Source: Ochrovirga pacifica
Lineage (GTDB): Bacteria; Bacteroidota; Bacteroidia; Flavobacteriales; Flavobacteriaceae
DNA length: 64,000 nucleotides
Assembly: GCF_000220525.1 (NCBI RefSeq)
Contig: NZ_AFPK01000071.1
Coordinates: forward strand, 1-64,000
Direction of reading: 5' to 3'
Both the position numbers and the translations under genes were made by a program. Every line of letters starts with the position of its first letter. Within the stretch, counting starts at the first letter, position 1. Below the pieces are notes generated by a model. The model saw only the letters and a program-made list of their open reading frames with translations, was not told where the DNA came from and did not search any database. Shown one piece after another: positions 48,825 to 58,885 of the stretch.

Positions 48825-50171
48825 CTAGCTATTGAATAGTTTTTCTACTTGTGGAATTGCTTCTGGTAAACACAACACAATAGCTCTATCTCCGGGTTGA
48901 ATGGTAAAATCTCCTGTGGTCATATGTGCAACACCTTGCCTTACAACACCTCCAAGAACAATGTTTTCTGGCAACTCTAGGTCTTTAATTTTGTTTTCTG
49001 TAATAGCAGAATGTCTTCGTACAAAGAACTCTAACACCTCTGCTTCTACATTGTGCAAATTTGCCAAAGCCAATACTTTTCCTTTACGAACATGCCTAAA
49101 AATAGCACTAGCTGCCAATACTTTTTTGTTGATTAATGTATCTACTCCAATATTCTGAGAAATATCCATGTAGTTCATATTTTCTACCAAAGCAATGGTT
49201 TTTTTAACTCCTTTTGATTTGGCTACCAAACTTGTCATAATATTCGTTTCCGAACTCCCTGAGACAGCTACAAAAGCATCCATCGTATCTAAAGACTCTT
49301 CTTCTAATAGCTCAATATCTCTACCATCACCATTTACAACCAACGTGTTTTTAAGAGAGTCTGATAGGTCAAAACATTTTTCTCTGTCTTGTTCAATCAT
49401 TTTTACTCTTAAATTCTTACTACAAAATCGATTGGCTATTTTTTGTCCTATTCTTCCTCCTCCAATAATCATTACATCTTTTACTCCTACAATAGTTTTG
49501 TCTACCAGCAAGTTAATCTTACCAATACTTTCTCTTGGAATAGAAAAATAGACCTGATCGTTTTCTTCAAAAACAGTATTTCCTCTTGGAATTACAATAT
49601 CATTAGAGTTTTCGTGTTTTACGGCAATTACAATAAACTCAAACTTATACTTTTCTTTAATTTCTTGAACCGTTAAACCTAATATTGGCGAATCTTGAGA
49701 GAGTTTAGCCCCCAATACACTTAAAGCTCCTTTTTCAAACTCAAACTTATCGTTAAAAGCTGTTTCTTTAATTAGAATTTCAATCTCGTTAGCAGCCAAT
49801 TCTTCTGGAGAAATCATATAGTCTATTCCTACATCTGAAAAATTGATTTCTTTGGTTTTTAGATATTCTGTATTGGCTATACGAGCAATGGTTTTTTTGA
49901 CTCCTAATTTTTTTCCAATTCCTGCTATGGTCAAGTTGGTATTCTGGAATTCTGTTACCGCCACCAGCAAGTCTGCTTCACCAATTCCTACTTCTTTTAG
50001 CACTTCTATAGAGGCAGCATCTCCTTTTTTTGTAAACACATCCAAATGTGTGTTCATGTGGTTTAGTCGTTGAGAGTTTAAATCAATCACATAAATATCG
50101 TGTGCCTCCATGGACAACAACTTAGCTAGGTGATAACCAATTTCTCCTGCTCCTGCAATGATGATTTTCAT
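48825..50171 (-). CDS. trkA: TrkA, NAD-binding regulatory subunit of potassium uptake
   Basis: A 448-residue cytoplasmic protein with two RCK modules. The first Rossmann motif is IIAGAGEIGYHLAKLL at residues 3-18, the second IIGGGRIGQKIANRF near 235. Each is followed by a TrkA-C domain; the second ends VLGGVVRQGVAHMTTGDFTIQPGDRAIVLC. It gates TrkH, encoded directly downstream. Confidence 0.95.
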   Translation of the reverse strand: MKIIIAGAGEIGYHLAKLLSMEAHDIYVIDLNSQRLNHMNTHLDVFTKKGDAASIEVLKEVGIGEADLLVAVTEFQNTNLTIAGIGKKLGVKKTIARIANTEYLKTKEINFSDVGIDYMISPEELAANEIEILIKETAFNDKFEFEKGALSVLGAKLSQDSPILGLTVQEIKEKYKFEFIVIAVKHENSNDIVIPRGNTVFEENDQVYFSIPRESIGKINLLVDKTIVGVKDVMIIGGGRIGQKIANRFCSKNLRVKMIEQDREKCFDLSDSLKNTLVVNGDGRDIELLEEESLDTMDAFVAVSGSSETNIMTSLVAKSKGVKKTIALVENMNYMDISQNIGVDTLINKKVLAASAIFRHVRKGKVLALANLHNVEAEVLEFFVRRHSAITENKIKDLELPENIVLGGVVRQGVAHMTTGDFTIQPGDRAIVLCLPEAIPQVEKLFNS

Positions 50172-50232
50172 GTTGAAATATTTGGTACAAATATATTATA
50201 TTTAGTTGTACTCACCTCAAAATAAAAACGCT

Positions 50233-50931
50233 ATGAAATCGGAGGCAAAAATGCTGACCATTAAACAATGGAATGAAGAAGACCGTCCTAGAGAAAAATT
50301 GACTTTAAAAGGAAGCAACTCGCTGTCTGATGCCGAGTTGATTGCCATTTTAATTGGTTCTGGAAACAGAAAAGAAACTGCCGTAGAACTTTCTAAAAAA
50401 ATACTAGTGCATTTTAACAATAACTTAAACCAACTTGCCAAAGCTAGTCTTAACGACTTGCAACAGTTTAACGGAATTGGAGAAGCCAAAGCCATTAGCA
50501 TTATTACTGCCTTAGAGCTAGGAAAACGCAGACGGTTAGAAAAAGCATTGGCTGTTCCAAAAATAGGCTGTAGCAAAGATGCTTACGAAATTTTACAACC
50601 TTTATTAGGAGATTTGCCTCACGAAGAGTTTTGGGTATTACACCTAAATAACAGCAATAAGGTAATAGAAAAACAATTGATTAGCAAAGGAGGACTTACA
50701 GGCACTTTAGTTGATTTGCGCATTATTTTTAAAAAAAGCCTAGAATTGTTGGCAACAGCTATGATTTTAGGGCACAATCATCCTTCCGAAAAACTACAGC
50801 CTAGTAGTGCAGACAAGCATATCACACAAAAAATTAAAACCGCAGCTCTTACCTTAGATATTAAAGTTTTAGATCACTTAATAGTCACCCAAAAAACGTA
50901 TTTTAGCTTTGCAGACGAGGGAATTCTATAA
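50233..50931 (+). CDS. radC: RadC-type JAB-domain protein
   Basis: A 232-residue protein with an N-terminal helix-hairpin-helix region (SDAELIAILIGSGNRKETAVELSKKIL, FNGIGEAKAISIITALELGKRR) and a C-terminal JAB/MPN domain containing the metal motif GHNHPSEKLQPSSAD. Despite the name, a role in DNA repair is not established. The start at ATG 50233 or the Met at 50251 is preferred over TTG 50206. The next gene starts four bases after its stop. Confidence 0.92.
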   Translation: MKSEAKMLTIKQWNEEDRPREKLTLKGSNSLSDAELIAILIGSGNRKETAVELSKKILVHFNNNLNQLAKASLNDLQQFNGIGEAKAISIITALELGKRRRLEKALAVPKIGCSKDAYEILQPLLGDLPHEEFWVLHLNNSNKVIEKQLISKGGLTGTLVDLRIIFKKSLELLATAMILGHNHPSEKLQPSSADKHITQKIKTAALTLDIKVLDHLIVTQKTYFSFADEGIL

Positions 50932-50934
50932 CGC

Positions 50935-52248
50935 ATGTCAGACGAATTACTTATATATACGCCCAAAATTACACCAAGAATAAGCTATATTTTTAAGCAT
51001 ATTTTTGTTCGTATTCTTAATATACCCATCAAGTTCACTTCTACAATAGAGGAATTTGTTGCTTTTGAAAACTTAAAAATGAGTTATGCCAAAGCTCCTT
51101 TGGGAAATGAATTTTTTATTCAAAGCCATGGTTTATTATCTGAACAGGGTATTCACGATCCTGAAATAGCTATTTCGCAATGGGAAAGTACTCCCTGTTT
51201 TTTTGGAACTGGAAAAAAATCAAAATTGCCTTTTGATATTTTTGCTGCTAGCTTTTATTTACTAAGTAGATATGAGGAATATTTACCTTCTGTTTTAGAC
51301 GAAAACGACTGTTTTCCTGCTGAACAAAGCTTGGCTTATCAACATAATTTTTTAGACAAACCTTTAATTGATGTTTGGGCTTATAAAATGTTAAAAAAGC
51401 TAAAAGAAGACCACCCCGACTACCAACATCAACCCAATCAATATCAATATATTTCTACTTTTAATATCAGCCAGACTTATCTTTATAAACGAAAAGGAAT
51501 TATCAGAACTGTTTTTGGTAGTTTTTACGATTTTTTTACGTTGAAATTGTTCCCTTTTTGGACCCGAGCCATCACCTTACTTGGTTTTAAAGAAGATCCT
51601 TACGATACATATGATAAGATTATAGGATTGCAAAAAAAATACAACATCCAAACCATTTTCTTTTTTTTACTTTCTAACTATACCACTTACGACAACAATA
51701 TTTCTTTCACCAAAAGAAAATACAGTTTGTTGATAAAATCTATAGCAGATTATGCCAAAGTAGGTTTACTAAACTCTTACTTTACTATGGAAGACGACGA
51801 TTTGTTAAAGAAAGAGACCAACCGTCTAGAAAAAATAATCAATACACCCACCAAACTAAGTCGTCAGCATTACAGCAGAAATCAACTACCTGAAACCTAT
51901 CACAAGCTAATTGATTTAAATATAGAGGAGGACTACACCATGGGATACCCTAAACATTTAGGGTTTAAAGCCAGTACATGTACCCCTTTTTACTTTTACG
52001 ATTTAAATTTCGAGATTCAGACTCCTCTAAAAGTAATTCCTTATGCTTTTACCGATAAAACATTTCGTTTTGAATTACAGTTAAGTCCCAAACAAGCATT
52101 GATGCGTGTAAACCACCTGACCAATATGGTAAAACAAGTGAACGGCACGTTGGTATCTGTATTTCACAACGAAAGTTTGTCTAACTATGAAAAGTGGAAA
52201 TATTGGGGAAATTTTTACGAAGATGTATTAAAAATTGTAAAGCCCTAA
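50935..52248 (+). CDS. DUF7033/polysaccharide-deacetylase-like protein
   Basis: A 437-residue cytoplasmic protein. The N-terminal 150 residues (LLIYTPKITPRISYIFKHIF...FDIFAASFYLLSRYEEYLP) match a domain found before polysaccharide deacetylase-like barrels in Bacteroidetes. The second half keeps the barrel outline (TFNISQTYLYKRKGI, SYFTMEDDDLLKKE, GFKASTCTPFYFYD, VSVFHNESLSNYEKWKYW) but has weak metal-site conservation: the usual TxDVD reads TFNIS and the SSxHP pattern is missing. It may therefore not be an active deacetylase. It starts four bases after radC. Confidence 0.65.
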   Translation: MSDELLIYTPKITPRISYIFKHIFVRILNIPIKFTSTIEEFVAFENLKMSYAKAPLGNEFFIQSHGLLSEQGIHDPEIAISQWESTPCFFGTGKKSKLPFDIFAASFYLLSRYEEYLPSVLDENDCFPAEQSLAYQHNFLDKPLIDVWAYKMLKKLKEDHPDYQHQPNQYQYISTFNISQTYLYKRKGIIRTVFGSFYDFFTLKLFPFWTRAITLLGFKEDPYDTYDKIIGLQKKYNIQTIFFFLLSNYTTYDNNISFTKRKYSLLIKSIADYAKVGLLNSYFTMEDDDLLKKETNRLEKIINTPTKLSRQHYSRNQLPETYHKLIDLNIEEDYTMGYPKHLGFKASTCTPFYFYDLNFEIQTPLKVIPYAFTDKTFRFELQLSPKQALMRVNHLTNMVKQVNGTLVSVFHNESLSNYEKWKYWGNFYEDVLKIVKP

Positions 52249-52646
52249 TTGTTTTTAACATAGCTTAAAAACTCTTGATAGTCTCTGATATAATCTGCCT
52301 CAAAATAAACCTCGGATGCCAATACCAAACAGACACTTCCACTAGAAAAGTTTGCCAACTCTCTCCAAACACCTGGTTTTATTAACAATCCTTTGGTGGG
52401 TTTGTTTAGCATTATTTTCTCTTCTGTAATTCCGTCTTTTAATACCACATCAAAACTGCCAGCTAACGGAATTAAAAATTGATACAGCTCTTTGTGTGCA
52501 TGACCTCCACGATAGGAATCCGAAGGCACATCAAACAAATAATAAACTCTCTGAATCTTAAAAGGAAGAATGTCTTTTTCTATTACCGCTAAGTTCCCTC
52601 TAGGATCTGATATCTTAGGAATTTCTATAAGTTCTATGTTTTTCAT
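52245..52646 (-). CDS. FdtA/QdtA-like dTDP-sugar 3,4-ketoisomerase
   Basis: A 133-residue single-domain cupin. The typical motif SYRGGHAHKELYQFLIPLAGS carries the catalytic His pair of the FdtA/QdtA/WxcM isomerases, which convert dTDP-4-keto-6-deoxyglucose to a 3-keto sugar. ISDPRGNLAVIE and VYYLFDVP flank it. The FdtB-like aminotransferase at 54902 is the expected next step. ATG 52646 (MKNIELIEI) is the natural start; an upstream ATG at 52700 adds an unrelated stretch. The 3' end overlaps the preceding convergent gene by four bases. Confidence 0.85.
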   Translation of the reverse strand: MKNIELIEIPKISDPRGNLAVIEKDILPFKIQRVYYLFDVPSDSYRGGHAHKELYQFLIPLAGSFDVVLKDGITEEKIMLNKPTKGLLIKPGVWRELANFSSGSVCLVLASEVYFEADYIRDYQEFLSYVKNN

Positions 52647-52739
52647 CACACAAAAATTGTTAAAAAAAATAAAGATACATGGATTGCATCTTTGCCACAA
52701 GTAAAATAAAATGCTTTATTTTATACAAAAATATTTTTG

Positions 52740-53627
52740 ATGCATTTTTTTCCTTGGGTTACCGTAATCTGTTCTTGCTACAATCATCAAGACTATGTAA
52801 TTACTGCTTTAGAGTCTGTAAAAGCTCAAACTTACGCTCGGGTAGAGCTAATTGTGGTAGATGATTTTAGCAATGATGATTCTAGAAAAATCATCAAAAC
52901 ATGGATTGCCAATCACCCTGAAATTGTTTACATAGAAAACCCCATCAATTTAGGATTGAATGCCTCGGTAAATCATGCTCTAAAAAAAGCAAAAGGGACT
53001 TATTTTATGGATTTTGCTGCAGACGATGTACTGCTTCCTAATTGTATTGAGAGTTTAGTAGAAAAATACCAAACAAACCCTAATTACGGTTTTGTATTTG
53101 GAAACGCAGACATTATTAATGCCACAGGAGAAAAACTGAACACTTACTTTAATTCACAAAGAGTTGAAAAAATAGAAAACGCTATTTCGGATCATTTTTA
53201 CCAACACCTCTTAAAAAAATCGGATGTGATTTGTAGTGTAAGTGCCTTGTACAACAAAACCATTTTTAACCAACTGAAAGGCTACGATGAAGATTTGTAC
53301 TTTGAGGATTTAGACTATTGGCTAAGGGTTAGTAAAAAGCATCCCATTGCCTTTGTTAACAAAGTTTTGGTACAAAAACGACATTTAGAAAACTCCTTAG
53401 AAAACGCTTTTTTTTACAACAATCACCATACAAAACAACTACATATTACTCTGTATTTAATTTTTAAAAAAGCGTACAAACTAAACACAAAAAAGTCTGA
53501 GTATATAGCCTTATTACCACGAATTTACAAAGAAAGTAGGTGGGCTATAAAATCGTTTAACATAACCTATTTGATTAGATACAAGCTTTTGTTGATTCAG
53601 GTTTTGTATAAAATTTCAGTTCACTAA
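52740..53627 (+). CDS. Family 2 glycosyltransferase
   Basis: A 295-residue GT-A glycosyltransferase. The nucleotide-binding N-terminus is TVICSCYNHQDYVITALESVKAQTYARVELIVVDDFSNDDSRK, and the DXD-type site DFAADDVLLPN follows near residue 98. The acceptor region has YDEDLYFEDLDYWLRVSKKHP. No transmembrane segment is evident. It is divergent from the FdtA-like gene and overlaps the flippase gene tail to tail by four bases, so it belongs to the surface-glycan cluster. Confidence 0.88.
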   Translation: MHFFPWVTVICSCYNHQDYVITALESVKAQTYARVELIVVDDFSNDDSRKIIKTWIANHPEIVYIENPINLGLNASVNHALKKAKGTYFMDFAADDVLLPNCIESLVEKYQTNPNYGFVFGNADIINATGEKLNTYFNSQRVEKIENAISDHFYQHLLKKSDVICSVSALYNKTIFNQLKGYDEDLYFEDLDYWLRVSKKHPIAFVNKVLVQKRHLENSLENAFFYNNHHTKQLHITLYLIFKKAYKLNTKKSEYIALLPRIYKESRWAIKSFNITYLIRYKLLLIQVLYKISVH

Positions 53628-54901
53628 AAGCTAATGTTTAATGCTTTCCTAAAACAAAATAACATCATTAGAAAATAAGCTACATAAGCCAGACAATAGC
53701 CGTAAAGTACTCCTTGTACACCATATTCTACTATAAATAGCTGTGCAAACAACAAATACACCGCAAAAAACAAAACTTCGGTAACAATGTAAGGAATCGT
53801 TAGCCTTTTTGCCAAAAACTGCTGTGCAAAAGCGTAGGAAGCAATTTTAAAAAAATCACCTATCAATTGGTAAATCAATAAGTTTTTTACGCTAGCAAAA
53901 CTTGTGCTTAAGGCGATATCAACAATCAAACTTCTACAACCGTAAATCACTAAAAACATAAGCAAACACAATGGCATAAATGTTTTAAAGTATCCTACTA
54001 TTTCTTTTCGGAATGCTCTATCGTTATCAATTTTAGATAGCTTGGGCAGATAATACATTCCTATTCCAGAAATTAAAATAAGTAAATAATAATCTGAAAT
54101 TCTATTTACAGCTTCCCATAAACCTGCCTGCACTAAACCATAATGGTTGATGAGGTTGTTACGCAAAAACAACATAGAGAAAGGAATAATTAAGGCCGTT
54201 GTAAAAGTCATTAACGAATAAGAAGTTAATTTTTTAGCATAGCTTTTAGAAACCAAAGACCATTTTAATTCTGGTAAAAGCAGCCTATTTTTCACAAAAT
54301 AAATAAGGTAAACAAATACAATTAGAGACTCTACCACTGCCAATGCCATAAGTGCACCCAACGTTTTGTAATACACAATAAACACAACTGTTAGCAACAA
54401 GGCAAAAACCGAAGCTATTATAGACAACAGCACCAGTGCTTTAAACTTTTGCAAACCATTGATGACCGCTATAGAAAATACTTGAAAAGCATACAAGGGC
54501 AGCAACAAACCAAACGCCAAAATACATATTTGATAATCATTGGTTTTAAACAAATACCAACCTATAGATTTAGAAAACAGTATGGAAAAAATTCCTAAAA
54601 AAAGACTAGAAAACAAAATCATATAAAAAGCAGTGCTTAGTACAATTGCTCTTTGCTTGCTATTGTTTTTTGTAGCAGCCGTATAGGTAACTACACCACT
54701 TTGTACCCCCAAAGTAGCAAAAGACTTTACTGCATTTTTTACATTTTTAAAGTTCCCCAGCAAAGCCAATGCCGATGGCCCTAACCATACAGAAATTACT
54801 TTTATAGAGACCAATCCTGCTAGCATTTTTACAAACACTGCAAGCGAGTTAAAGCTCATTACTTTAAAAAAAGTAAACTGTCTAAAGTCCGTAAGTCTCA
54901 A
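53624..54901 (-). CDS. Wzx-type polysaccharide flippase
   Basis: A 425-residue membrane protein with about 12 hydrophobic segments. The N-terminus (SFNSLAVFVKMLAGLVSIKVISVWLGPSALALLGNFKNVKN) resembles WzxE/O-antigen translocases. It is preceded by the aminotransferase gene with no gap, so it is translated in one operon with acyltransferase and aminotransferase. Function: flipping of a lipid-linked oligosaccharide across the inner membrane. Confidence 0.88.
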   Translation of the reverse strand: MRLTDFRQFTFFKVMSFNSLAVFVKMLAGLVSIKVISVWLGPSALALLGNFKNVKNAVKSFATLGVQSGVVTYTAATKNNSKQRAIVLSTAFYMILFSSLFLGIFSILFSKSIGWYLFKTNDYQICILAFGLLLPLYAFQVFSIAVINGLQKFKALVLLSIIASVFALLLTVVFIVYYKTLGALMALAVVESLIVFVYLIYFVKNRLLLPELKWSLVSKSYAKKLTSYSLMTFTTALIIPFSMLFLRNNLINHYGLVQAGLWEAVNRISDYYLLILISGIGMYYLPKLSKIDNDRAFRKEIVGYFKTFMPLCLLMFLVIYGCRSLIVDIALSTSFASVKNLLIYQLIGDFFKIASYAFAQQFLAKRLTIPYIVTEVLFFAVYLLFAQLFIVEYGVQGVLYGYCLAYVAYFLMMLFCFRKALNISF

Positions 54902-56002
54902 TTAAAACTGATTTAAAACATTGATAATTTTAGTAATTTCTTCATCCGTTAATACAGGGCTTATAGGTAAGCTTAACGCTTGTTGATGTATTTTTTCGGT
55001 GATAGGGTACTTTTGCTCTTTCCATTCTTTATAAGCCTTTTGTTGATGGATTGGAACAGGATAATGAATTAGTGTTTGAATTTGATGATTTTGCAATTCC
55101 GCTTGCAATTGATCTCTTTGCTGACATAAAACCACAAACAAATGAAAAACATGATTGGTGCTTCCGTCGTAAAAAGGCAATTTTATTTTTGGATTGCTTA
55201 TTTCCGTTAAATATCGATTGGCAACGTACCTTCTGTAAGCGTTGTCTGCATCCAAATAGTTAAGTTTGATACGTAACATTCCCGCTTGCAGTTCGTCCAA
55301 ACGACTGTTAATACCTTTGTAGTGATGATGGTATTTTTCTCTAGCTCCGTAATTTGCTAAAGTTCTAATTAGTGTGGCTACTTGGGCATTGTTTGTCGTT
55401 ACTGATCCTCCATCTCCTAAAGCTCCCAAATTTTTTCCAGGATAAAAACTAAACGCAGCAGCATCGGATAAACTCCCTACTTTTTGTTGACGAGAATATT
55501 CCGCTCCATGTGCTTGTGCAGCATCTTCAAAAACCCATAAATTGTATTGTTTTGCTAGTTTAGCAATTTCCTTCATGTTTGCCACCTGCCCGTACAAATG
55601 TACCACTAATATTGCTTTGGTTTTGTGGGTAATTTTAACTGCTATTTGTTTTGGGTCTATTGTAAAACACTGTATTGTAGGTTCTATCAAAACAGGAACC
55701 AATCCTACCTCGCTAATAGCCAATACTGTAGCAATATACGTATTGGCAGGTACAATAATCTCGTCTCCTAGCTCAAGTTTTCCTAATTCTATATAGGCTT
55801 TTAATATCAATTTTAGTGCATCAAAGCCATTGCCTACCCCTACGCAAAAATCCGTACCACAATACTTGGCAAATTCTTTTTCAAATTGATTTACTTGATT
55901 TCCATTAATGTACCAGCCTGTCTCTAAAAAAACATCAAAGTTTTGTTTGAATTCTTCCTGAAAACGTTGGTTGATTTTCTGTAAATCCAAAAATTTTATC
56001 AT
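54902..56002 (-). CDS. DegT/DnrJ/EryC1 sugar aminotransferase (FdtB-like)
   Basis: A 366-residue PLP enzyme that aminates a nucleotide-linked keto sugar. The PLP lysine is K190 in [16 protein letters not shown], and D160 in [10 protein letters not shown] holds the cofactor nitrogen. [14 protein letters not shown] and the C-terminal [15 protein letters not shown] are typical of the FdtB/QdtB group acting at C3. With the FdtA-like isomerase at 52245 this suggests a dTDP-3-amino-3,6-dideoxyhexose. It overlaps the upstream acyltransferase gene by four bases. Confidence 0.88.
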   Translation of the reverse strand: MIKFLDLQKINQRFQEEFKQNFDVFLETGWYINGNQVNQFEKEFAKYCGTDFCVGVGNGFDALKLILKAYIELGKLELGDEIIVPANTYIATVLAISEVGLVPVLIEPTIQCFTIDPKQIAVKITHKTKAILVVHLYGQVANMKEIAKLAKQYNLWVFEDAAQAHGAEYSRQQKVGSLSDAAAFSFYPGKNLGALGDGGSVTTNNAQVATLIRTLANYGAREKYHHHYKGINSRLDELQAGMLRIKLNYLDADNAYRRYVANRYLTEISNPKIKLPFYDGSTNHVFHLFVVLCQQRDQLQAELQNHQIQTLIHYPVPIHQQKAYKEWKEQKYPITEKIHQQALSLPISPVLTDEEITKIINVLNQF

Positions 56003-56985
56003 AGCAAAACCTGATTTAATAGTTGGTAATTTTCTGTTTCAACGGAATAAAAATCTTGTGTTACTGTTCTGGCACCAAAACTTTCTTTCCAGTACATTAA
56101 TCCTGTATTTACTTTAGTTCCATGTGCTTCGTTGCTAATACCAAAATCAAAATAGTCTTTGTTTTTAAACACTTTTTTTACCAAATAATCGTGTAAAAAA
56201 TCTAAGCTTCCTAATTCATTCTTGTCAGCATTTCCTGAAATGTATTGAGAATGTGCTACTTTATGGGTTTCAAAAATTGTTGTTCCTGCCACAATTTGCC
56301 CTTTGTAATACACATTAAACTGTCTTATTGTGTGTGGAAATCTACTTTTTAACAAGTTGATTTCTTCTAAAGTATGAACTGGCTTTGCTTGATGTTTTTG
56401 TTGCAAGTTTGGAATTAAGATTTGATTCCAAAAAGCATCAAAAGCAGTCACTTCTTTTACCTCTAATTTATGCTTGACTCCTCTTTTTACTCCTGCTTTT
56501 CTATCTCTAGAAAAAAACAAAGGATGCTGTAAATTGATTACAGAAAGACTGTCTCTTCTAAACAATTTTGCTTTGCATAAAAATAGCCAATGCAAAACCT
56601 CATCACTAGGATATTTGTGATAAATACTCGGAATTTCTTTTAGTTCTAAATGTTGAAAACCTGCTTGCCAATAGTGTTTTAGTAAAGCTTGAAAAATTTG
56701 CATTCCCAATGAGTATTTTTCTTTTTTTGACAAAATCATCCCTCCATAACTCAGCCCTTGATGAGAGTATATTTTTTGATCGCAGCAATTTGCAGGAAAC
56801 AAAGCAACCAATTTTTGTTGATGATAAATTAGTACCGATGCATCTGTAAATCGGTGAGAGTGGTAGTCCATAAAATTTCTATCAAACAAAAACGTACCAT
56901 TTTTAGAGGCTGCTACAAACGCATTCCACTCCTGTTTTTTATCTGCTGTATAGGCTACAACTTGTATGTGCTCTAAGTTAATCAT
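55999..56985 (-). CDS. FemAB/GNAT-type acyltransferase
   Basis: A 328-residue protein with two GNAT-like halves: [36 protein letters not shown] in the first and [59 protein letters not shown] in the second, as in the FemAB-like acetyltransferase family. It directly precedes the FdtB-like gene, at the position where a sugar N-acyltransferase would be expected. N-acylation of the amino sugar is the likely job (inference). It overlaps rarA by eight bases. Confidence 0.78.
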   Translation of the reverse strand: MINLEHIQVVAYTADKKQEWNAFVAASKNGTFLFDRNFMDYHSHRFTDASVLIYHQQKLVALFPANCCDQKIYSHQGLSYGGMILSKKEKYSLGMQIFQALLKHYWQAGFQHLELKEIPSIYHKYPSDEVLHWLFLCKAKLFRRDSLSVINLQHPLFFSRDRKAGVKRGVKHKLEVKEVTAFDAFWNQILIPNLQQKHQAKPVHTLEEINLLKSRFPHTIRQFNVYYKGQIVAGTTIFETHKVAHSQYISGNADKNELGSLDFLHDYLVKKVFKNKDYFDFGISNEAHGTKVNTGLMYWKESFGARTVTQDFYSVETENYQLLNQVLL

Positions 56986-58249
56986 ACTTATCTCCCCAAC
57001 GGTCTTTCATTATTTTTCTAAACTCATTCTCTCTTGCATTTACTCCTGGTTGATAAAAAGATGTTCCTACCAAAGAGTCTGGTAAAAACTCTTGCTCTAC
57101 AAAATTGCCTTGATAGGCATGAGCGTATTTGTATTCTTTTCCGTAGTTTAAATCTTTCATCAGTTTGGTAGGAGCATTTCTTAAATGCAAAGGGACTGAT
57201 AAATCTCCCGTTTGTTTTACTGTTCTGATTGCCTGATTTATAGCTTCGTAACTAGCATTACTTTTGGCAGAATTTGCCAGGTAAATAGCACACTGGCTTA
57301 GTAAAATTCGTGCTTCTGGGTAACCAATGGTAGTTACTGCCTGAAACGTATTGTTTGCCATAATCAATGCTGTAGGATTGGCATTTCCAATATCTTCCGA
57401 TGCAGAAATTAGCATTCTTCGTGCTATAAATTTAACATCTTCTCCACCTTCAATCATTCTAGCCAACCAGTAAACTGCTCCGTTAGGGTCGGAACCACGA
57501 ATGGATTTTATAAATGCCGAAATAATATCGTAATGCTGTTCTCCTGTTTTATCGTACCTAACAACGTTTCTTTGTACTTTTTTTAGTACTAAATCGTTCG
57601 TAATTACCAATCCTTCGTCTTCCGATTCTACAATTAGCTCAAACACATTCAATAGTTTTCTAGCATCTCCGCTAGACACCTGTAGCAAAGCATCAATTTC
57701 TTTTAGCTGCACATTTTTGGCAGCAATGTCTGCATCTTTTTCCATAGCTCTGTGCAACAAAGCTTCCATATCGGTTTTTTCAAAAGGATTTAAAACATAC
57801 ACCTGACATCTAGAAAGTAAGGCAGGAATGACTTCAAAACTTGGATTTTCAGTAGTTGCACCAATCAGCGTTACCCAACCTTTTTCTACAGCTCCTAACA
57901 GAGAATCTTGTTGCGATTTGCTAAAACGATGGATCTCGTCTATAAATAAAATAGGATTTTTAGCGGTAAACAATCCGCCACTTTGTTTGGCTTTGTCTAT
58001 AACTTCTCTTACATCTTTTACTCCTGCATTGATAGCACTAAGGGTAAAAAAAGGTCTTTTAGAAGTTTCTGCAATAATGTTGGCCAATGTCGTTTTTCCT
58101 ATTCCTGGAGGCCCCCATAAAATTAAAGAAGGAATTAATCCTTTTTGGATGTGTTGTGTTAACACCCCTGTGGGCCCTACCAAATGTTGTTGGCTGATAT
58201 AATCTTGTAATGTTTTGGGTCTGATGCGTTCTGCCAATGGTGCTTTCAT
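56978..58249 (-). CDS. rarA: RarA/MgsA, replication-associated recombination ATPase
   Basis: A 423-residue AAA+ ATPase acting at stalled replication forks. It starts MKAPLAERIRPKTLQDYISQQHLVG. Walker A is GPPGIGKTTL, Walker B ILFIDEIHRF, sensor 1 GATTENPSFE and the arginine-finger box LLSRCQVY; the C-terminal tetramerisation domain has SAFIKSIRGSDPNGAVYWLARM. Met 58249 is the family start; the frame extends to 58285 without similarity. The FemAB-like gene starts inside its 3' end. Confidence 0.95.
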   Translation of the reverse strand: MKAPLAERIRPKTLQDYISQQHLVGPTGVLTQHIQKGLIPSLILWGPPGIGKTTLANIIAETSKRPFFTLSAINAGVKDVREVIDKAKQSGGLFTAKNPILFIDEIHRFSKSQQDSLLGAVEKGWVTLIGATTENPSFEVIPALLSRCQVYVLNPFEKTDMEALLHRAMEKDADIAAKNVQLKEIDALLQVSSGDARKLLNVFELIVESEDEGLVITNDLVLKKVQRNVVRYDKTGEQHYDIISAFIKSIRGSDPNGAVYWLARMIEGGEDVKFIARRMLISASEDIGNANPTALIMANNTFQAVTTIGYPEARILLSQCAIYLANSAKSNASYEAINQAIRTVKQTGDLSVPLHLRNAPTKLMKDLNYGKEYKYAHAYQGNFVEQEFLPDSLVGTSFYQPGVNARENEFRKIMKDRWGDKYD

Positions 58250-58344
58250 AAAGTAAAGATACGAGTTCCTTTTAGGAATTTGCAACTGGTATACAGCAAT
58301 TGTTTGTATAGATTGCTTGGTGTGTGATTGTTTCTATACCTCGA

Positions 58345-58352
58345 TAACTTTG
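58345..58352 (+). promoter_or_regulatory. -7 promoter element upstream of the OsmC-like gene
   Basis: TAACTTTG matches the Bacteroidetes -7 consensus TAnnTTTG and lies 31 bases before the ATG at 58384. No well-spaced TTTG partner is visible. Confidence 0.5.
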
Positions 58353-58383
58353 CTTATTTTTGATTTATAAAAAACACAACAAT

Positions 58384-58806
58384 ATGGCAACTCAAAAAAT
58401 AAAACTTAATTGGAAAGAAGCGGTACATTTTGAATCTGAAGGTCCTGGAGGAAATGTATTGATTGATGGTTCTGAAGAAGTAGGAGGACAAGGAAAAGGT
58501 GTAAGACCCAAAGCCTTAATGCTATCTGCTTTGGCAGGTTGTTCTGGAATTGATATTGCTTCTTTGTTTAAGAAAATGAGAGTAGCAGTAGATACTTTTT
58601 CTATTGATGTAGAAGCCGAACTAACCGACGAGCATCCTAAATACTACCAAAAAGTTTGGGTAACCTTTAATTTTTACGGCAAAGATTTAGATAAGAAAAA
58701 GATTGAAAAAGCAGTAAACTTATCTGTTGACAAATATTGTGGTGTTATGGAAATGTTTAGACAATTTGCTAAAGTAGAAACAGAAATTGTGTATCATGAA
58801 GCATAA
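58384..58806 (+). CDS. OsmC/Ohr family protein
   Basis: A 140-residue OsmC-fold protein. It contains the conserved region GVRPKALMLSALAGCSGIDIASLFKKMR, in which the Cys after AG is the peroxidatic position, and a C-terminal block KIEKAVNLSVDKYCGVMEMFRQFAKVETEI with the second Cys. Such proteins reduce organic hydroperoxides. The start at ATG 58384 (MATQKIKLNWKEAVHFESEGPGG) follows a -7 element. The gene is divergent from rarA. Confidence 0.9.
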   Translation: MATQKIKLNWKEAVHFESEGPGGNVLIDGSEEVGGQGKGVRPKALMLSALAGCSGIDIASLFKKMRVAVDTFSIDVEAELTDEHPKYYQKVWVTFNFYGKDLDKKKIEKAVNLSVDKYCGVMEMFRQFAKVETEIVYHEA

Positions 58807-58835
58807 AAAAAGGAAGCCCTTAGGCTTCCTTTTTT
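58805..58835. terminator. Bidirectional terminator after the OsmC-like gene
   Basis: AAAAAGGAAGCC-ctta-GGCTTCCTTTTTT forms a strong stem beginning at the stop codon, between converging genes. Confidence 0.92.
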
Positions 58836-58885
58836 ACTTCCATTAAACACTGTTCAACAAACAACAGGCTTAAATTATAATTTCT

